Of a DNA stretch of 64,000 nucleotides, positions 18,403-28,554 are shown piece after piece. This DNA is from Bacteroidota bacterium (GTDB lineage: Bacteria; Bacteroidota; Ignavibacteria; Ignavibacteriales; Ignavibacteriaceae). The position numbers and the translations under genes were made by a program. Numbering within the stretch: the stretch's first letter is position 1; every line of letters starts with the position of its first letter. The notes under the pieces are model-generated. The model was not told the DNA's origin, ran no database searches, and saw only the letters and a program-made list of their open reading frames with translations. The stretch is from NCBI GenBank assembly GCA_021831685.1, contig JAKBMG010000126.1, positions 21,918 to 85,917 on the forward strand. Reading direction: 5' to 3'.

Positions 18403-18511
18403 GAAAAACCGATGAATCGGTTCAAAGGTTTTCTTTTCATTTTTTCCCCCACGAATAAAATTCGTGGGCTGCTATTATATATTTTAATTGATTTCCTTCT
18501 AACTACATATC
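18403..18511 (+). repeat. Family-1 double-hairpin repeat, copy C
   Basis: It carries both stems (aaccgat/atcggtt and cccacgaat/attcgtggg) with gctgctattatatat and the tail ttttaattgatttcc...ctaactacatatc, the most complete tail of the four copies. It lies in the gap between the FAH gene and the secreted protein gene. The rest of that gap (18512-18620) contains a ccggccggccgg palindrome near 18590 and nothing else recognised. Confidence 0.85.
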
Positions 18512-18620
18512 TGTCCAAAATAAAGTTCCATATACCGTCCTTTTGGGACTATTGAAACTTTGGGGGTAATTAGAAATTTTGAATTATGAACCGGCCGGCC
18601 GGAATGACATTTGGGACAAG

Positions 18621-19877
18621 TTATGTCTTTTGTTTTTTTGGTCTTGCTGCAGGGAACAAAATATTATTTAGAATCAGCCGGTACCCGGGAGAGTTTTTGT
18701 GGAGCGATAAATCGGTAGGAGGATCGCCGACAAGGTGTTCATAGGCTTCCGGATCGTGTCCGCCGTAAAATGTAAACGTACCGCGGCCAAAATTTCCGTG
18801 AATATATTTTACCTGCCCCATTCCCGGACGTTCACCTAAAATCGTGACTGATTTTTTTATCAAGGATTTTCTGAACATTGTGGTTTGTCCCATAAATCCA
18901 TGGATAACGTTTACATGATCTTGAACCAACATTGATGAAACAGGATCATACTTTGCGGAAAAATCAAACAGAGTGAAGTAATCGTTTTCCTTGCTGCCCA
19001 CTTCTTCAGGCGTAATATTAATATTGCTGAAAGAATAAACGTAGGGATTCATTTCGAGTTTAAAATTTGTAAATGCAAGAGTGTTGGAATAATCCAATTT
19101 GCTTTGGGCATCGGGGTCTTCAGGATCACCGTCGAACATTTGCGCACAAATATCCGTATGTTCTGCGGCGAGTGCAATGTCAAATGTATCGGTAGCAGAG
19201 CACATCGCAAATAGAAAACCTCCCTGCCCAACATAATTTTTAATATCCTGCGCAACTGTCTTCATCATATCCGAAACTTTCTTAAAGCCGTTTTTCTTTG
19301 CGTCATTTTCGTATTGAATTTGATTATCTATATACCACTGAGCATTGCTAAAACTTGCATAAAACTTTCCGTATTGCCCTGTAAAATCTTCATGATGAAG
19401 GTGCAGCCAATCATACTTTGATAAGTCTCCCCTAAGAATTTCGTCATTCCAAATTTTAGTATAAGGTATTTTCGCATAGTCGAGCACCATTGTTACCGCA
19501 TCATCCCATGGCTGAAAACTCGGCGGAACATAGACGGCAATCTTTGGAGCCTTTTCTAAACGTACAACGGACATATTATTGTCGGGTCTTTGAACAAGTG
19601 AATAAATATCAGCCGCCTCCGAAGCGGATAACTTATCAAACGCAACTCCTTCAACCAAGCATTCGTTAGCTATGTCGTTTGAATAATCAATCATAAAAGA
19701 ACCACCGCGATAGTTCAATAGCCAATCGGCTTTATAATTTTTTTCAAGTGCGTGGTAAGTTATTCCGTAAGCCCTTAAGTGGTCGGTTTGCTTTAGGTCC
19801 ATGTATATTAATATTTTAGATTGAGCAAAAGCGAGGAAAGGAAATAGCAGAAAAACAAACAAAATCTTTTTTAGCAT
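18621..19877 (-). CDS. Secreted protein of the Bacteroidota family often labelled 'asparagine synthetase B'
   Basis: The 418-aa protein has an N-terminal signal peptide (MLKKILFVFLLFPFLAFAQS, predicted cleavage near 18-19). Conserved-looking stretches include LNYRGGSFMIDYS (about 54-66), LHLHHEDFTGQYGKF (about 154-168), GQGGFLFAMCSATDTFDIAL (about 218-237) and a C-terminal GRGTFTFYGGHDPEAYEH (about 365-382). The pattern matches my memory of an exported Bacteroidota family carried in databases under the name asparagine synthetase B, but I see no asparagine-synthetase PP-loop or N-terminal Cys, so that name should not be trusted. The GGFLF...CSATD segment could be a glutamine-amidotransferase-like fold (inference). 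Function unknown. Confidence 0.6.
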   Translation of the reverse strand: MLKKILFVFLLFPFLAFAQSKILIYMDLKQTDHLRAYGITYHALEKNYKADWLLNYRGGSFMIDYSNDIANECLVEGVAFDKLSASEAADIYSLVQRPDNNMSVVRLEKAPKIAVYVPPSFQPWDDAVTMVLDYAKIPYTKIWNDEILRGDLSKYDWLHLHHEDFTGQYGKFYASFSNAQWYIDNQIQYENDAKKNGFKKVSDMMKTVAQDIKNYVGQGGFLFAMCSATDTFDIALAAEHTDICAQMFDGDPEDPDAQSKLDYSNTLAFTNFKLEMNPYVYSFSNINITPEEVGSKENDYFTLFDFSAKYDPVSSMLVQDHVNVIHGFMGQTTMFRKSLIKKSVTILGERPGMGQVKYIHGNFGRGTFTFYGGHDPEAYEHLVGDPPTDLSLHKNSPGYRLILNNILFPAARPKKQKT

Positions 19878-19897
19878 CTTACACCGTAATCAATTAT

Positions 19898-19925
19898 AAA
19901 TAAAAGGCGATCTCAAAAGATCGCC
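19898..19925 (-). terminator. Intrinsic terminator downstream of clpX
   Basis: The stem GGCGATC (19906-19912) and GATCGCC (19919-19925) with a 6-nt loop is followed, reading the minus strand, by TTTTATTTAT. It lies 74 bp after the clpX stop and just before the secreted-protein gene, so it would end the TPR-clpX transcript. Confidence 0.75.
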
Positions 19926-19998
19926 GGTAAATAAAATCTCAAAAATATTTTATTCCAATGCAGAAACATATCATGGAAAGTAAAAGTTCCAAAGTTAT

Positions 19999-21252
19999 TT
20001 AGGCAGATTTTCGGTCAGCTTCCAGATAAATCGGCTCCGCGCCGGTTTCTACCACGTCTTTGGTAATGATACACTTATCGATATTTTCTTTATTCGGAAG
20101 GTCATACATAATATCGAGCATAAAGTCTTCTACGATGGATCTTAAAGCACGAGCGCCGGTTTTTCTTTCCATTGCTTTACTAACGATGGCATCAATTGCA
20201 AAAGGATCAAACTCAAGCTCAATACCCTCGATCATAAATAATTTCTTATATTGCTTTAAGATAGCATTTTTGGGTTCGGTAAGTATGCTTTTGAAAGCCT
20301 CCTCAGAAAGCGTCTGCAGGGGCGCAATAACCGGTATTCTCCCGATTAGTTCCGGTATCAGCCCGTAACGGAGTAAATCTTCCGGAAGAATATTTTTGAT
20401 CAAATCCTCTTCCGATTTTTTCTCCTTCAAAGCTTTGGAAGAAAATCCCATTTTGTTTTTATTTATTCTTGCGGCAATTAGTTTATCTATGCCGTCAAAG
20501 GCGCCACCTACAATAAATAAGATATTTTTAGTGTTCACATTAATTAAGCTTTGTTCAGGGTGTTTTCTTCCACCTTTAGGAGGCACGCCTGCAATCGTTC
20601 CTTCAAGAATCTTTAGAAGTGCTTGCTGAACACCTTCGCCCGAAACATCTCTTGTTATAGAAGTGCTCTCGCTTTTACGCGCTATCTTATCGATTTCGTC
20701 AATATAAACAATCCCCTTCTGTGCACGCTCTAAATTGTAATCCGCCGCTTGCAGAAGATGAACCAGTACTGTTTCTACATCATCGCCTACATAGCCGGCT
20801 TCCGTTAAAGTAGTTGCGTCTGCAATGGCAAAAGGGACATCTAATATTTTTGCAAGGGTTTGCGCCAACAAAGTTTTACCAACTCCGGTAGGACCAATAA
20901 GTAAGATATTACTTTTTTCAATTTCTACATCGTCAAGTTCAAAAAAAGATGAGCGGGAATTAATTCTTTTATAGTGGTTATAAACCGCAACAGCTAATAC
21001 TTTTTTTGCCTTATCCTGCCCTATAACGTACTCATCCAAAGTTTTCTTTAATGATGCAGGTGTATGAATTATCGGATTTTTGGTTTTTCCGTTTGTATAG
21101 GCTGCCATATTGTTTTTTAAAATATCAACGCTGCTGCCGATACATATATCGCATATATAAACATCAGGACCGGCGATCATGCTGCCGACCTCGCTGCCGT
21201 CTCTTCCGCAAAATGAACATTTAACAATTTTCTGGTTTTGTTTTTTACCCAT
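19999..21252 (-). CDS. clpX: ATP-dependent Clp protease ATP-binding subunit ClpX
   Basis: The 417-aa AAA+ unfoldase feeds substrates to ClpP. The N-terminal C4 zinc-binding domain is [11 protein letters not shown] and YICDICI (about 12-41). Walker A is [18 protein letters not shown] (about 116-133), Walker B is [11 protein letters not shown] (about 183), the pore loop GYVGDD (about 155) is present, and sensor/arginine-finger residues lie in [13 protein letters not shown]. Length is normal. clpP is not in the window. Its first 8 bp overlap the end of the upstream TPR-protein gene, so the two are translationally coupled. Confidence 0.97.
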   Translation of the reverse strand: MGKKQNQKIVKCSFCGRDGSEVGSMIAGPDVYICDICIGSSVDILKNNMAAYTNGKTKNPIIHTPASLKKTLDEYVIGQDKAKKVLAVAVYNHYKRINSRSSFFELDDVEIEKSNILLIGPTGVGKTLLAQTLAKILDVPFAIADATTLTEAGYVGDDVETVLVHLLQAADYNLERAQKGIVYIDEIDKIARKSESTSITRDVSGEGVQQALLKILEGTIAGVPPKGGRKHPEQSLINVNTKNILFIVGGAFDGIDKLIAARINKNKMGFSSKALKEKKSEEDLIKNILPEDLLRYGLIPELIGRIPVIAPLQTLSEEAFKSILTEPKNAILKQYKKLFMIEGIELEFDPFAIDAIVSKAMERKTGARALRSIVEDFMLDIMYDLPNKENIDKCIITKDVVETGAEPIYLEADRKSA

Positions 21253-23095
21253 TATTTACAACATCCTTTAACTTTAATATTTCGCTCCTTGCTGCATCAA
21301 GATATAATGAATTAGGAAAATTAGCAAGCAAGCTTTCATAAGTTTCTATTGCCTTCGGTTTGTTATTTAAGCCGAATTGATAAATTTTAGCTAGTAAATA
21401 TAATGCTTTATCGGAATAAATATTTCCTTCTTTTTCACCGGCAATCCTTTCAAGCTGAACGGAAGCGCTGTCATAATTATTCATGGCAATTTCCATCTCA
21501 GCAACGCGTAATTCTGCCATATTTTGAAGCATAAGTTTTTGTGGATCATTAGTAACTGTTCTATATTTTTCCAATGCTTCATTGAACTTCTTCTGATCCG
21601 TCAGGAATTCAGCTGCAGCAAAAGTCACTAGATTAGACGAATCATTTTGTGCTGTGTTCATCAATAAAGATAATTCAATTGCATCGTTTGCTGAACTATT
21701 TTGCGGGTTATTAGTGATCGTTTGAAGATAATCTTTAGTATTTGGGAAATTTCCCAAATACATATTTATTCTTGCCAGTTCGTAAGTAGCAAAATTTCTT
21801 TTGTCCTCAGGAAACCTGCCGTTGCTAGCAATCTTCTGAAAACAATCAAGCGCCTGGGTTAAATCTCCTTTCAAAAGAAATCCATTTCCTAATTCTTCAT
21901 ATGCCTCAGCCGTGAATTCAGAAAGAGGTGAATCTGTAAATAACTCTTGAAATAATTCTTTGGCGCCGGATAAATCATCATAAATATTTAATTTTATTTC
22001 GCCTATTCGCAGCAGTGCCTCATTAGCTGCCTCCGAGTGCGGATAGATTTTGGCAATCTCATTATAAGCCTCTACAATCTTTCCAACATTCGATGAATTA
22101 TTTTTTACAGGAAGATAATAAGGCTTCCAAGCCGGGATTTGGGCGTTATTTTCTTCTTCTACAATAGCCTCAAGGGTTTTTGCATATTGCAGTTTAGCAT
22201 AAGAAATAAGCGGAGACCCGGGATATTTATTTATCAAATCATTCAGAACTTTTTCAGCCATGTTATAAATCTTTTCATCATACAAGAACTTTCCAAAATT
22301 ATAAAGTTCGGCGCCTTGACTGTTTTGAAATGAATCTATCTTCTTGTATAAATCGTATGCCCCATCATAATTTTTTGCTTGCACATACAACCGGGAAAGT
22401 AGATACTTAAAACTAATCTCATCCCCATTATCGTATTTTTTCACCACATCGATTGATTGAGAAAGTGCATCCGGTTTATTTATGTAGCTTAAAATTCTTG
22501 ATTGTATTGTATTTAGCTGGTTAGGATCGTGCGAAAGAATTAGGCAATATTGTTCGGTTGCTTCTTTGTAACGCATAGTAATTGAGTAAAGATTGGCAAG
22601 ATCGTAAGCAAAAAATTGCGGATTTTGTGAAATAGCTTCGCCGCTTTTTAAATATTCGATAGCCTTATCAAATGCCCGCAATTGAAGCGCATAATTAGCA
22701 ATAATTCTATAATTAACTTCGCTTTTCGGGAATGTTTTTAACGCATTATCCCAAACTTCAAAGGCTCGCTTGTCATTTCCTTTTAGGTAATAAGATGTCC
22801 CTAACAAACCAACCAAATTTATATCGCCTTGTAAACCACTAATTCTTTCTTCAATTAAAGCAATGGAGGCATCATAATTTTTCAGTTGAATATATGTCTG
22901 GTTAAGGTTCTGAAAATATTCATAGTTGCTTGGTTGAAGATGATACAGGTTCTGCAATATCGGCAAAGCTTTCCCAAACTGCGCCTCCTGAATATAACTT
23001 TGGGCAAGCATGTATTGAGTACTTAATTCTCCCCCTGTTTGCGCAAAAAGAATTACGGGATAGAATAATAATATTAGAAATAATTTTTTCCACAT
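21245..23095 (-). CDS. Secreted/periplasmic TPR-repeat protein
   Basis: The 616-aa protein begins with a signal peptide ([20 protein letters not shown]) and is then almost entirely tetratricopeptide-like helical repeats, e.g. [60 protein letters not shown] and [19 protein letters not shown] at the C-terminus. TPR arrays are scaffolds for protein complexes; related exported proteins in this group may help outer-membrane assembly or gliding/secretion, but nothing here specifies a partner. The gene overlaps clpX by 8 bp and is upstream in the same unit. Confidence 0.85.
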   Translation of the reverse strand: MWKKLFLILLFYPVILFAQTGGELSTQYMLAQSYIQEAQFGKALPILQNLYHLQPSNYEYFQNLNQTYIQLKNYDASIALIEERISGLQGDINLVGLLGTSYYLKGNDKRAFEVWDNALKTFPKSEVNYRIIANYALQLRAFDKAIEYLKSGEAISQNPQFFAYDLANLYSITMRYKEATEQYCLILSHDPNQLNTIQSRILSYINKPDALSQSIDVVKKYDNGDEISFKYLLSRLYVQAKNYDGAYDLYKKIDSFQNSQGAELYNFGKFLYDEKIYNMAEKVLNDLINKYPGSPLISYAKLQYAKTLEAIVEEENNAQIPAWKPYYLPVKNNSSNVGKIVEAYNEIAKIYPHSEAANEALLRIGEIKLNIYDDLSGAKELFQELFTDSPLSEFTAEAYEELGNGFLLKGDLTQALDCFQKIASNGRFPEDKRNFATYELARINMYLGNFPNTKDYLQTITNNPQNSSANDAIELSLLMNTAQNDSSNLVTFAAAEFLTDQKKFNEALEKYRTVTNDPQKLMLQNMAELRVAEMEIAMNNYDSASVQLERIAGEKEGNIYSDKALYLLAKIYQFGLNNKPKAIETYESLLANFPNSLYLDAARSEILKLKDVVNNG

Positions 23096-23159
23096 CGTGT
23101 TTCAAAAATAATAAATTAGGGTGTGCTATCAAGGGATTAATTTAGCAAAAAGCATTTGA

Positions 23160-23264
23160 GAAACCGATGAATCGGTTCAAAGGTATTCTTTGCATTTTTT
23201 CCCCCCACGAATAAATTCGTGGGCTGCTATTATATATTTTAATTGATTTCCCACTAACTACAAT
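23160..23264 (+). repeat. Family-1 double-hairpin repeat, copy D
   Basis: It has both stems and the same tail as copy C (gctgctattatatat, ttttaattgatttcc, actaactaca). The second stem loop is one or two bases shorter (ccacgaataaattcgtgg). It lies between the TPR-protein and mutase genes. The rest of the gap to 23360 shows nothing else. Confidence 0.85.
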
Positions 23265-23360
23265 TGTTTTAATAAATAAAGGCAATGCCTTTTCAATAAC
23301 TCGAGATGGTATAAGAAATGGAAATATATGTCGTAATAACTCAAAATATTAAGCTAACTT

Positions 23361-25043
23361 TTATATCACCACTTTTTCTTTATATTCCCCAAAAACCTCA
23401 CGCAGGGTGTTGCATATTTCACCGACACTTGCATAAGCTTTTACAGCTTCAAGAATGAACGGCATTAAATTATCGTTTCCGCCGGCCGCAGTTTTCAGAC
23501 GTAATAATCGTTTTTCAACTGCATCATTATTTCTTCTGCTGCGTGTCGTACTTAAAAATTTAATTTGTTCGCCCTGAACCTTTTCGTCAATTTTTAGCAG
23601 CTCCGGTTTTTGGTTTTCATTTATTTGAAATTTATTTACGCCGACTACTATTCTTTCGTGATTTTCTATCTGCTTTTCAAATTTATATGCCGCGTTTTGG
23701 ATTTCTGATTGAACATATCCGTTTTCAATTGCTGCTATCATTCCTCCTAACGCATCGATTTTAAGAATATATTCCCAGGCTTCATTTTCAATTTGATCAG
23801 TTAAGGCTTCGATAAAATACGAACCTGCGAGGGGATCGATTGTATTTGCAACGCCGCTTTCATAAGCAACTATCTGCTGAGTACGAAGCGCCGTCATAGC
23901 AGATGCCTCCGTCGGAAGTGCTAAGGCTTCATCTTTTCCGTTGGTGTGAAGGCTTTGTGTTCCTCCTAAAACTGCAGCCAAAGTTTGTATTGTTACGCGA
24001 CAAATGTTATTATCAATCTGCTGTGCCGTTAAAGCGGAACCGGCAGTTTGACTGTGAAATCGAAGCATCATGGATTTGTTTTCTTTAGCGTTAAATCTTG
24101 TGCGCATTATTTTTGCCCAGAGCCTGCGTGCCGCTTTAAACTTTGCGATTTCTTCAAACAGGTCGATATGAGAATTAAAAAAGAAAGAGATCTGTCCGGC
24201 AAAATCATCGACATTTAACCCGGCATTCAATGCCGCATCAACGTAGGCTATTCCGTTAGCCAATGTAAATCCAACCTCTTGCGCTGCCGTTGAACCGGCT
24301 TCACGTATATGATAACCGGAAATGGAAATTGTATTCCATTTCGGAACTTCGCCGGCGCAGTATTTAAATATGTCGGTCACTAATCGCATAGAAGCTTTTG
24401 GAGGATAGATGTAAGTGCCGCGAGCTATATATTCTTTTAAGATATCATTTTGAATAGTGCCGTTGATTTTATCTTTTGAGATGCCCTGTTTTTCTGCAAC
24501 TGCTATATACATTGCGAGCAAAACTGAAGCGGAGGCATTGATGGTCATTGAGGTAGAAATTTTATCTAACGGAATTCCTTCGAATAAAATTTCCATATCG
24601 GCAAGAGTATCTATTGCAACTCCTACCCGCCCTACCTCTCCGAATGCAGCGGGATCGTCGCTATCGTAACCAATTTGAGTCGGTAGATCAAAGGCTACCG
24701 ATAAGCCGGATGTCCCTTGCGAGAGCAGGTATTTATAACGGCGGTTGGACTCCCGCGCATTTCCAAATCCTGCATACTGGCGCATTGTCCAAAGCTTTCC
24801 CCGGTACATTGTCGGCTGTATACCGCGTGTATAAGGGTATTCACCGGGGAATCCGATTTTATCAAAATAATTTTCATCTGTAAATTGCTCCGGAGAATAG
24901 AGCGGTTTTACGGGAACAAATGAAATGGTAGAAAATTCTTTCTGTCTTTCGGGGTTTTTTTGAATAAATCGCTTATAGGATTTTTCTTCCCAATCGTTAA
25001 AAGCCTTTTGAGCTTTGTCTTTTAATTCTTCAAGGCTGGTCAT
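23361..25043 (-). CDS. Methylmalonyl-CoA mutase family, catalytic subunit without B12 domain
   Basis: The 560-aa protein carries only the TIM-barrel catalytic part of acyl-CoA mutases: [15 protein letters not shown] (about 69-83), [16 protein letters not shown] (about 85-100), [19 protein letters not shown] (about 112-130), [35 protein letters not shown] (about 238) and [18 protein letters not shown] (about 355-372). The usual C-terminal cobalamin-binding DxHxxG domain is absent, so a separate small B12 subunit must exist outside the window. The reaction would be radical interconversion of methylmalonyl-CoA and succinyl-CoA; sequence also resembles isobutyryl-CoA mutase large subunits (e.g. 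PTMYRGKLW), so the substrate is not certain. Confidence 0.85.
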   Translation of the reverse strand: MTSLEELKDKAQKAFNDWEEKSYKRFIQKNPERQKEFSTISFVPVKPLYSPEQFTDENYFDKIGFPGEYPYTRGIQPTMYRGKLWTMRQYAGFGNARESNRRYKYLLSQGTSGLSVAFDLPTQIGYDSDDPAAFGEVGRVGVAIDTLADMEILFEGIPLDKISTSMTINASASVLLAMYIAVAEKQGISKDKINGTIQNDILKEYIARGTYIYPPKASMRLVTDIFKYCAGEVPKWNTISISGYHIREAGSTAAQEVGFTLANGIAYVDAALNAGLNVDDFAGQISFFFNSHIDLFEEIAKFKAARRLWAKIMRTRFNAKENKSMMLRFHSQTAGSALTAQQIDNNICRVTIQTLAAVLGGTQSLHTNGKDEALALPTEASAMTALRTQQIVAYESGVANTIDPLAGSYFIEALTDQIENEAWEYILKIDALGGMIAAIENGYVQSEIQNAAYKFEKQIENHERIVVGVNKFQINENQKPELLKIDEKVQGEQIKFLSTTRSRRNNDAVEKRLLRLKTAAGGNDNLMPFILEAVKAYASVGEICNTLREVFGEYKEKVVI

Positions 25044-25086
25044 AATTTATTTGTCCGGTTCTTCGAATTTTGTTCGTAATAAATTA

Positions 25087-26604
25087 TTAGTTTGAAGAAA
25101 CCGGTTCAGTAATAGCTTTTAGTAGGTCGTTCTTAGTAAACGGTTTTACAAGGAATCTACCGACGCCGGCTTTCTTAAATTGCTCGATTTTTTCATCGTC
25201 AAATTCATTAGATAAAATTATTATCTCTCTTTCCAAAGCGTCAATTTTTTTAATATGACGGCATAATTTTATCGACTTATCCCAATGATCTTGTTCTACA
25301 TCAAAAATCAAATATTCAAAATCTTCCCTGTTTATAAAATCAAGCTTGAACTCGTTAAAGGAATAAACTTCAATTTCAAATTTATTTTTCAAGTATGCTT
25401 TAAGAAGAGCAGAGGATTCATTCCTATCATCTATCATTAAAATTTTCTTTAATAATTTTTTTGAAGATGCATTATTCCTTTCCCCTTTGTTTGTATCTAA
25501 TGCAAGAGGAAGAGTAAATGTAAAGGTAGTACCGACTCCCTTAATACTGTCAACCAACAGCGAGCCGCCCATTTTTTCTATATAACGTTTTGAAAGAGCA
25601 AGACCTAATCCATTGCCTTCGTAATTACGTCCTATGTTTAGGTCTTCCTGACTAAAAGGTCTAAAGAGATGGTCTAAATAATCCGTGGAAATACCTATGC
25701 CTGAATCTTTTATTTTACAGACCGCAAGTTCCTTTTCGCTTAGAATGCTTGTTTCGATTTCAACGAAACCAACTTTGGTAAACTTGATTGCGTTGTTAAG
25801 CAAATTGTTTATAGCGCTCTCCAGGTTTTGCAGATCGGCATATACTTCCGTTTTGCTTTCAAAAAATTTTGTTTTGATTTCTATTTTTTTTCCGTTTGCA
25901 ATTTGTTTGTTTGTATCAATACAATTTCTAATTACTTTTTCAAGATTAACAGCTTCAAATTTTAATTTATAATTTCCTGCTTCAATTTGAGCAAACTCAA
26001 GCATCTGGCTGATGCTTTTATGGAGCCTTTCCGTACCGCTATAAAGGTTATCGAGATAAACTCTGTCTTCCGGATTAATTCTATCCTCCATACTGTCTTT
26101 AATTATTGAAGAATAGCCGAGGATAATATTCAAAGGTGTTCGCAATTCATGAGAAAGAACGGTTAAGAAAGTGTTTTTCAATCTTTCAGTTTCTTTATTT
26201 CCATCCCTCGCTTTTTTTACTTCGGATTCTGTTAAAACAATTTCGGTCTGATCTTCATGAAACAGCACAACGAAGTTTTTCTCATCAAGAGCTATATGAA
26301 ATATTTTTGTTCTGAAAATCGGAAGTGTGATTTCGCTCCCCTTTAGAAGCGAGTCGGCATAGTTTTCGAAGAATCTAAAATCCTTGTTCTCAAAAGTTTT
26401 AAGGATTGCCGAATGCGCGCCGCTTCGTTTTAGGTCCGAATCATTAAAGATTTTATATTCATTAAGTTCTGAAAGGTTGTAGCCCCATTGAATTGAAAAA
26501 GACGGATTAATGTATATAATTTTTCCCTCTTCATTAATAATTTCAATGGGAAATGGAATGCTGTCATACAAAAGCTTAAAATATCTAATTATTGTCTCTG
26601 CCAT
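25087..26604 (-). CDS. PAS-histidine kinase with C-terminal receiver-like domain
   Basis: The 505-aa cytoplasmic hybrid kinase has no membrane segment. It has an N-terminal PAS domain (FPIEIINEEGKIIYINPSF, about 17-35), HisKA with VLSHELRTPLNIILGYSSII (phospho-His about 152), HATPase (NLLNNAIKFT, KDSGIGIS, GNGLGLALSKRYIEKMGG, about 267-350) and a terminal receiver-like region from about 384 (ILMIDDRNES, LIFDVEQDHWD, LVKPFTKND). The receiver keeps the paired acidic residues, a candidate Asp and the Lys, but the sequence after the Asp is unusual. It lies 5 bp downstream of the GAF kinase-like gene and probably works with it. Confidence 0.88.
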   Translation of the reverse strand: MAETIIRYFKLLYDSIPFPIEIINEEGKIIYINPSFSIQWGYNLSELNEYKIFNDSDLKRSGAHSAILKTFENKDFRFFENYADSLLKGSEITLPIFRTKIFHIALDEKNFVVLFHEDQTEIVLTESEVKKARDGNKETERLKNTFLTVLSHELRTPLNIILGYSSIIKDSMEDRINPEDRVYLDNLYSGTERLHKSISQMLEFAQIEAGNYKLKFEAVNLEKVIRNCIDTNKQIANGKKIEIKTKFFESKTEVYADLQNLESAINNLLNNAIKFTKVGFVEIETSILSEKELAVCKIKDSGIGISTDYLDHLFRPFSQEDLNIGRNYEGNGLGLALSKRYIEKMGGSLLVDSIKGVGTTFTFTLPLALDTNKGERNNASSKKLLKKILMIDDRNESSALLKAYLKNKFEIEVYSFNEFKLDFINREDFEYLIFDVEQDHWDKSIKLCRHIKKIDALEREIIILSNEFDDEKIEQFKKAGVGRFLVKPFTKNDLLKAITEPVSSN

Positions 26605-26609
26605 GATAT

Positions 26610-27917
26610 CTAATTCACCGGTAATGAAAATTGGATAGATGCTCCCTTGGTTTTATCCAATATTTTTATTTGACCGTTATGACGGTCGATTATACTTTTA
26701 CACAAATAAAGTCCATAACTTGTCTTTTTTGCAGACAAAACTTCATAGAAAGGATTAACAACCTCAGGCGGAAAACCGGGACCGTTATCCTCAACTTCTA
26801 CATAAACATAATTATTTTGATAGTACGATTTAACTGTAATGGTTGAATTGTTTCTTGCTTCCACTGCATTGTTAAACAAATGAACAAGTAAATGTTGTAT
26901 CTGCTCGGAATCATAATTGCAAAGCGGCAGGGAATTAAATTCAGTTTTGAATACGGCTCCATAAAACTTTTTCATCGGAGAAATATACTTTATAACTGAT
27001 TGAATAGTTCTGTTTAAGTCCCCGCTGTCTTTGTTTAAATTCATCACTGATGTTTCGAGAAGCACCTGTGCATATTTTTGAATACTCCTAATACTATCGA
27101 TCGCAACTTTACATTTTAAGTTTAACCTATCAAACAATAGCGGATCAAAATCTTTTGTATTCTCCTCAAAATCTTTTTGGGCTTTCTCGATGGTTCTCAT
27201 CAGGCTTTCATTTTCCAAAAGCGCAAGATGAACTAATCCCTGAAGAGATTTACCTATTTCAGAATCGATACTGGACTTTAGTGCTTTTCTCTCGGCTTGA
27301 ATCAATTGAATGTTAGCCTCATTTAAAGCGTTGTAGGCATTTATTTGTCCGTTATATAATTGTGCGTTGCGGATAGCGGTTGCCGCCTGTCCGGCAAGTA
27401 TTTCAAATGTGTCGGTAATTTCTTTTATCTTTACTTTGTGAAGATGTTTGCTGTCAACATAAATTACACCGATTTTTTTATCATCGGTTATAAGAGGAGA
27501 ACATAAAATTGTTTGAAGATCGAGCCGGAGAATACTTTTACTCGGATCATTATTCGTGTCACTCTGCGCTGCTTCAATAAATTTTGATTGCCCTGTACGA
27601 AAAACGTCTTCGACAACTGTAGTACTTACATTGAATAAGGATTCGGGAAGGGGACTTCCCTCCGAGTCGAGTCCGACATTATATTCAAGCTTGCCTTCTG
27701 AATTCTTCAATACTATAAATCCGCGGTCGGATTCTGTTAGCTTGATCGAGTGCCTTAATACAAGTTCAAGAACGTCTTCAAGAATTAATGTGTGATTGAT
27801 AATTCTAACAATATCCAGTATAACTTCAAGGTTTTTCAGTTTTGAAGATGATTCATCGAAGTTAACTCGACCGGATGCGGCATTATCAACATTTTTCTTG
27901 AATTCAGAAAATTTCAT
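26610..27917 (-). CDS. GAF-domain histidine-kinase-like protein with degenerate H-box
   Basis: The 435-aa protein has an N-terminal GAF domain (about 25-200; LTESDRGFIVLKN, IGVIYVDSK), a helical dimerisation region (about 200-310) and a C-terminal HATPase (HLLVHLFNNAVEARNN, VEDNGPGFPPEV, SYGLYLCKSIIDRHNG, about 340-430). In the helical region the sequence GLVHLALLEN occupies the H-box place: the His may be kept, but the acidic residue that normally follows it and the downstream N/P are missing. It may be a poor or non-autophosphorylating kinase or a regulator of the neighbouring PAS kinase. No membrane segment is seen. Confidence 0.8.
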   Translation of the reverse strand: MKFSEFKKNVDNAASGRVNFDESSSKLKNLEVILDIVRIINHTLILEDVLELVLRHSIKLTESDRGFIVLKNSEGKLEYNVGLDSEGSPLPESLFNVSTTVVEDVFRTGQSKFIEAAQSDTNNDPSKSILRLDLQTILCSPLITDDKKIGVIYVDSKHLHKVKIKEITDTFEILAGQAATAIRNAQLYNGQINAYNALNEANIQLIQAERKALKSSIDSEIGKSLQGLVHLALLENESLMRTIEKAQKDFEENTKDFDPLLFDRLNLKCKVAIDSIRSIQKYAQVLLETSVMNLNKDSGDLNRTIQSVIKYISPMKKFYGAVFKTEFNSLPLCNYDSEQIQHLLVHLFNNAVEARNNSTITVKSYYQNNYVYVEVEDNGPGFPPEVVNPFYEVLSAKKTSYGLYLCKSIIDRHNGQIKILDKTKGASIQFSLPVN

Positions 27918-28144
27918 TACTCTTTACCGGGAAAAATTGTTTTCATTTAATAGTTAATATAATGTTTTATGAATAAAGTAAAAATAATTATGGAAGTAGG
28001 AAATCTGCAAATAATTTTATTGAATGCTTCTATTAGTCCTATAGAAGGAAAAACCTGTCCAAATTTTCACATATAGAAATAAGAATCGGCCAAAATTGGC
28101 AGACGGGGGAAAGAGTGACGGGTAACAAGTGACAAGTGGACAAT

Positions 28145-28470
28145 TGTACCAAGGTTAATATTAGAGGCAGCGCTATGTTAGGGATTTCTCCCGGAGTTTA
28201 TCCCGATTGCAGGAGTCGAAATGGCACTCGACTGTCATATCGAAGGAGTCATCGAGCGCCTGCCCCGTTTGCGGGGAGATATCCCATGTTCAACTCGTGT
28301 ACTTGAGCTATACATTGGATTTCTCCTTCGCAGGCTCAGTCGAAATGACACTAATATTATGAGGGTTTCTTCCGGAGTTTATCCCGATTGCGGGAGTCGA
28401 AATGACATTTTGGAGTTGTGCAACAGTCTCTGCCGGACAGGCAGGCCGCAATGGAATATGTAAAACAAAT
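28145..28470. repeat. Family-3 palindromic repeat cluster (TGTCATTTCGA...GAGAAATCCC type)
   Basis: Several partial units of a ~130-bp imperfect palindrome: gggatttctcccgg...gtcgaaatggca, then tgtcatatcgaagga...gagatatcccatgtt...tggatttctcctt...gtcgaaatgaca, then a second half unit ending gtcgaaatgacatttt. Inserted modules include cctgccccgtttgcgggga and ctgccggacaggcaggc. The flanks (27918-28144 and 28471-28554) show no gene. Frames read from it (28221-28463 plus, 28308-28496 minus) are artefacts of the repeat. Confidence 0.8.
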
Positions 28471-28554
28471 TTGAAATATCTTGACACAAAAAACAATCCG
28501 CCTATGGAGGATAAATGGCAATACTATATAATGCCGGCAATTTCAAATATATTG

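Noticed and set aside
18621..19877. Asparagine synthetase B activity
   Set aside because: The database-style name is recognised, but the protein is exported and lacks an N-terminal Cys amidotransferase and the PP-loop synthetase motif.
28221..28496. Short frames on both strands upstream of the HExxH gene
   Set aside because: Repeat-derived and mutually overlapping on opposite strands.
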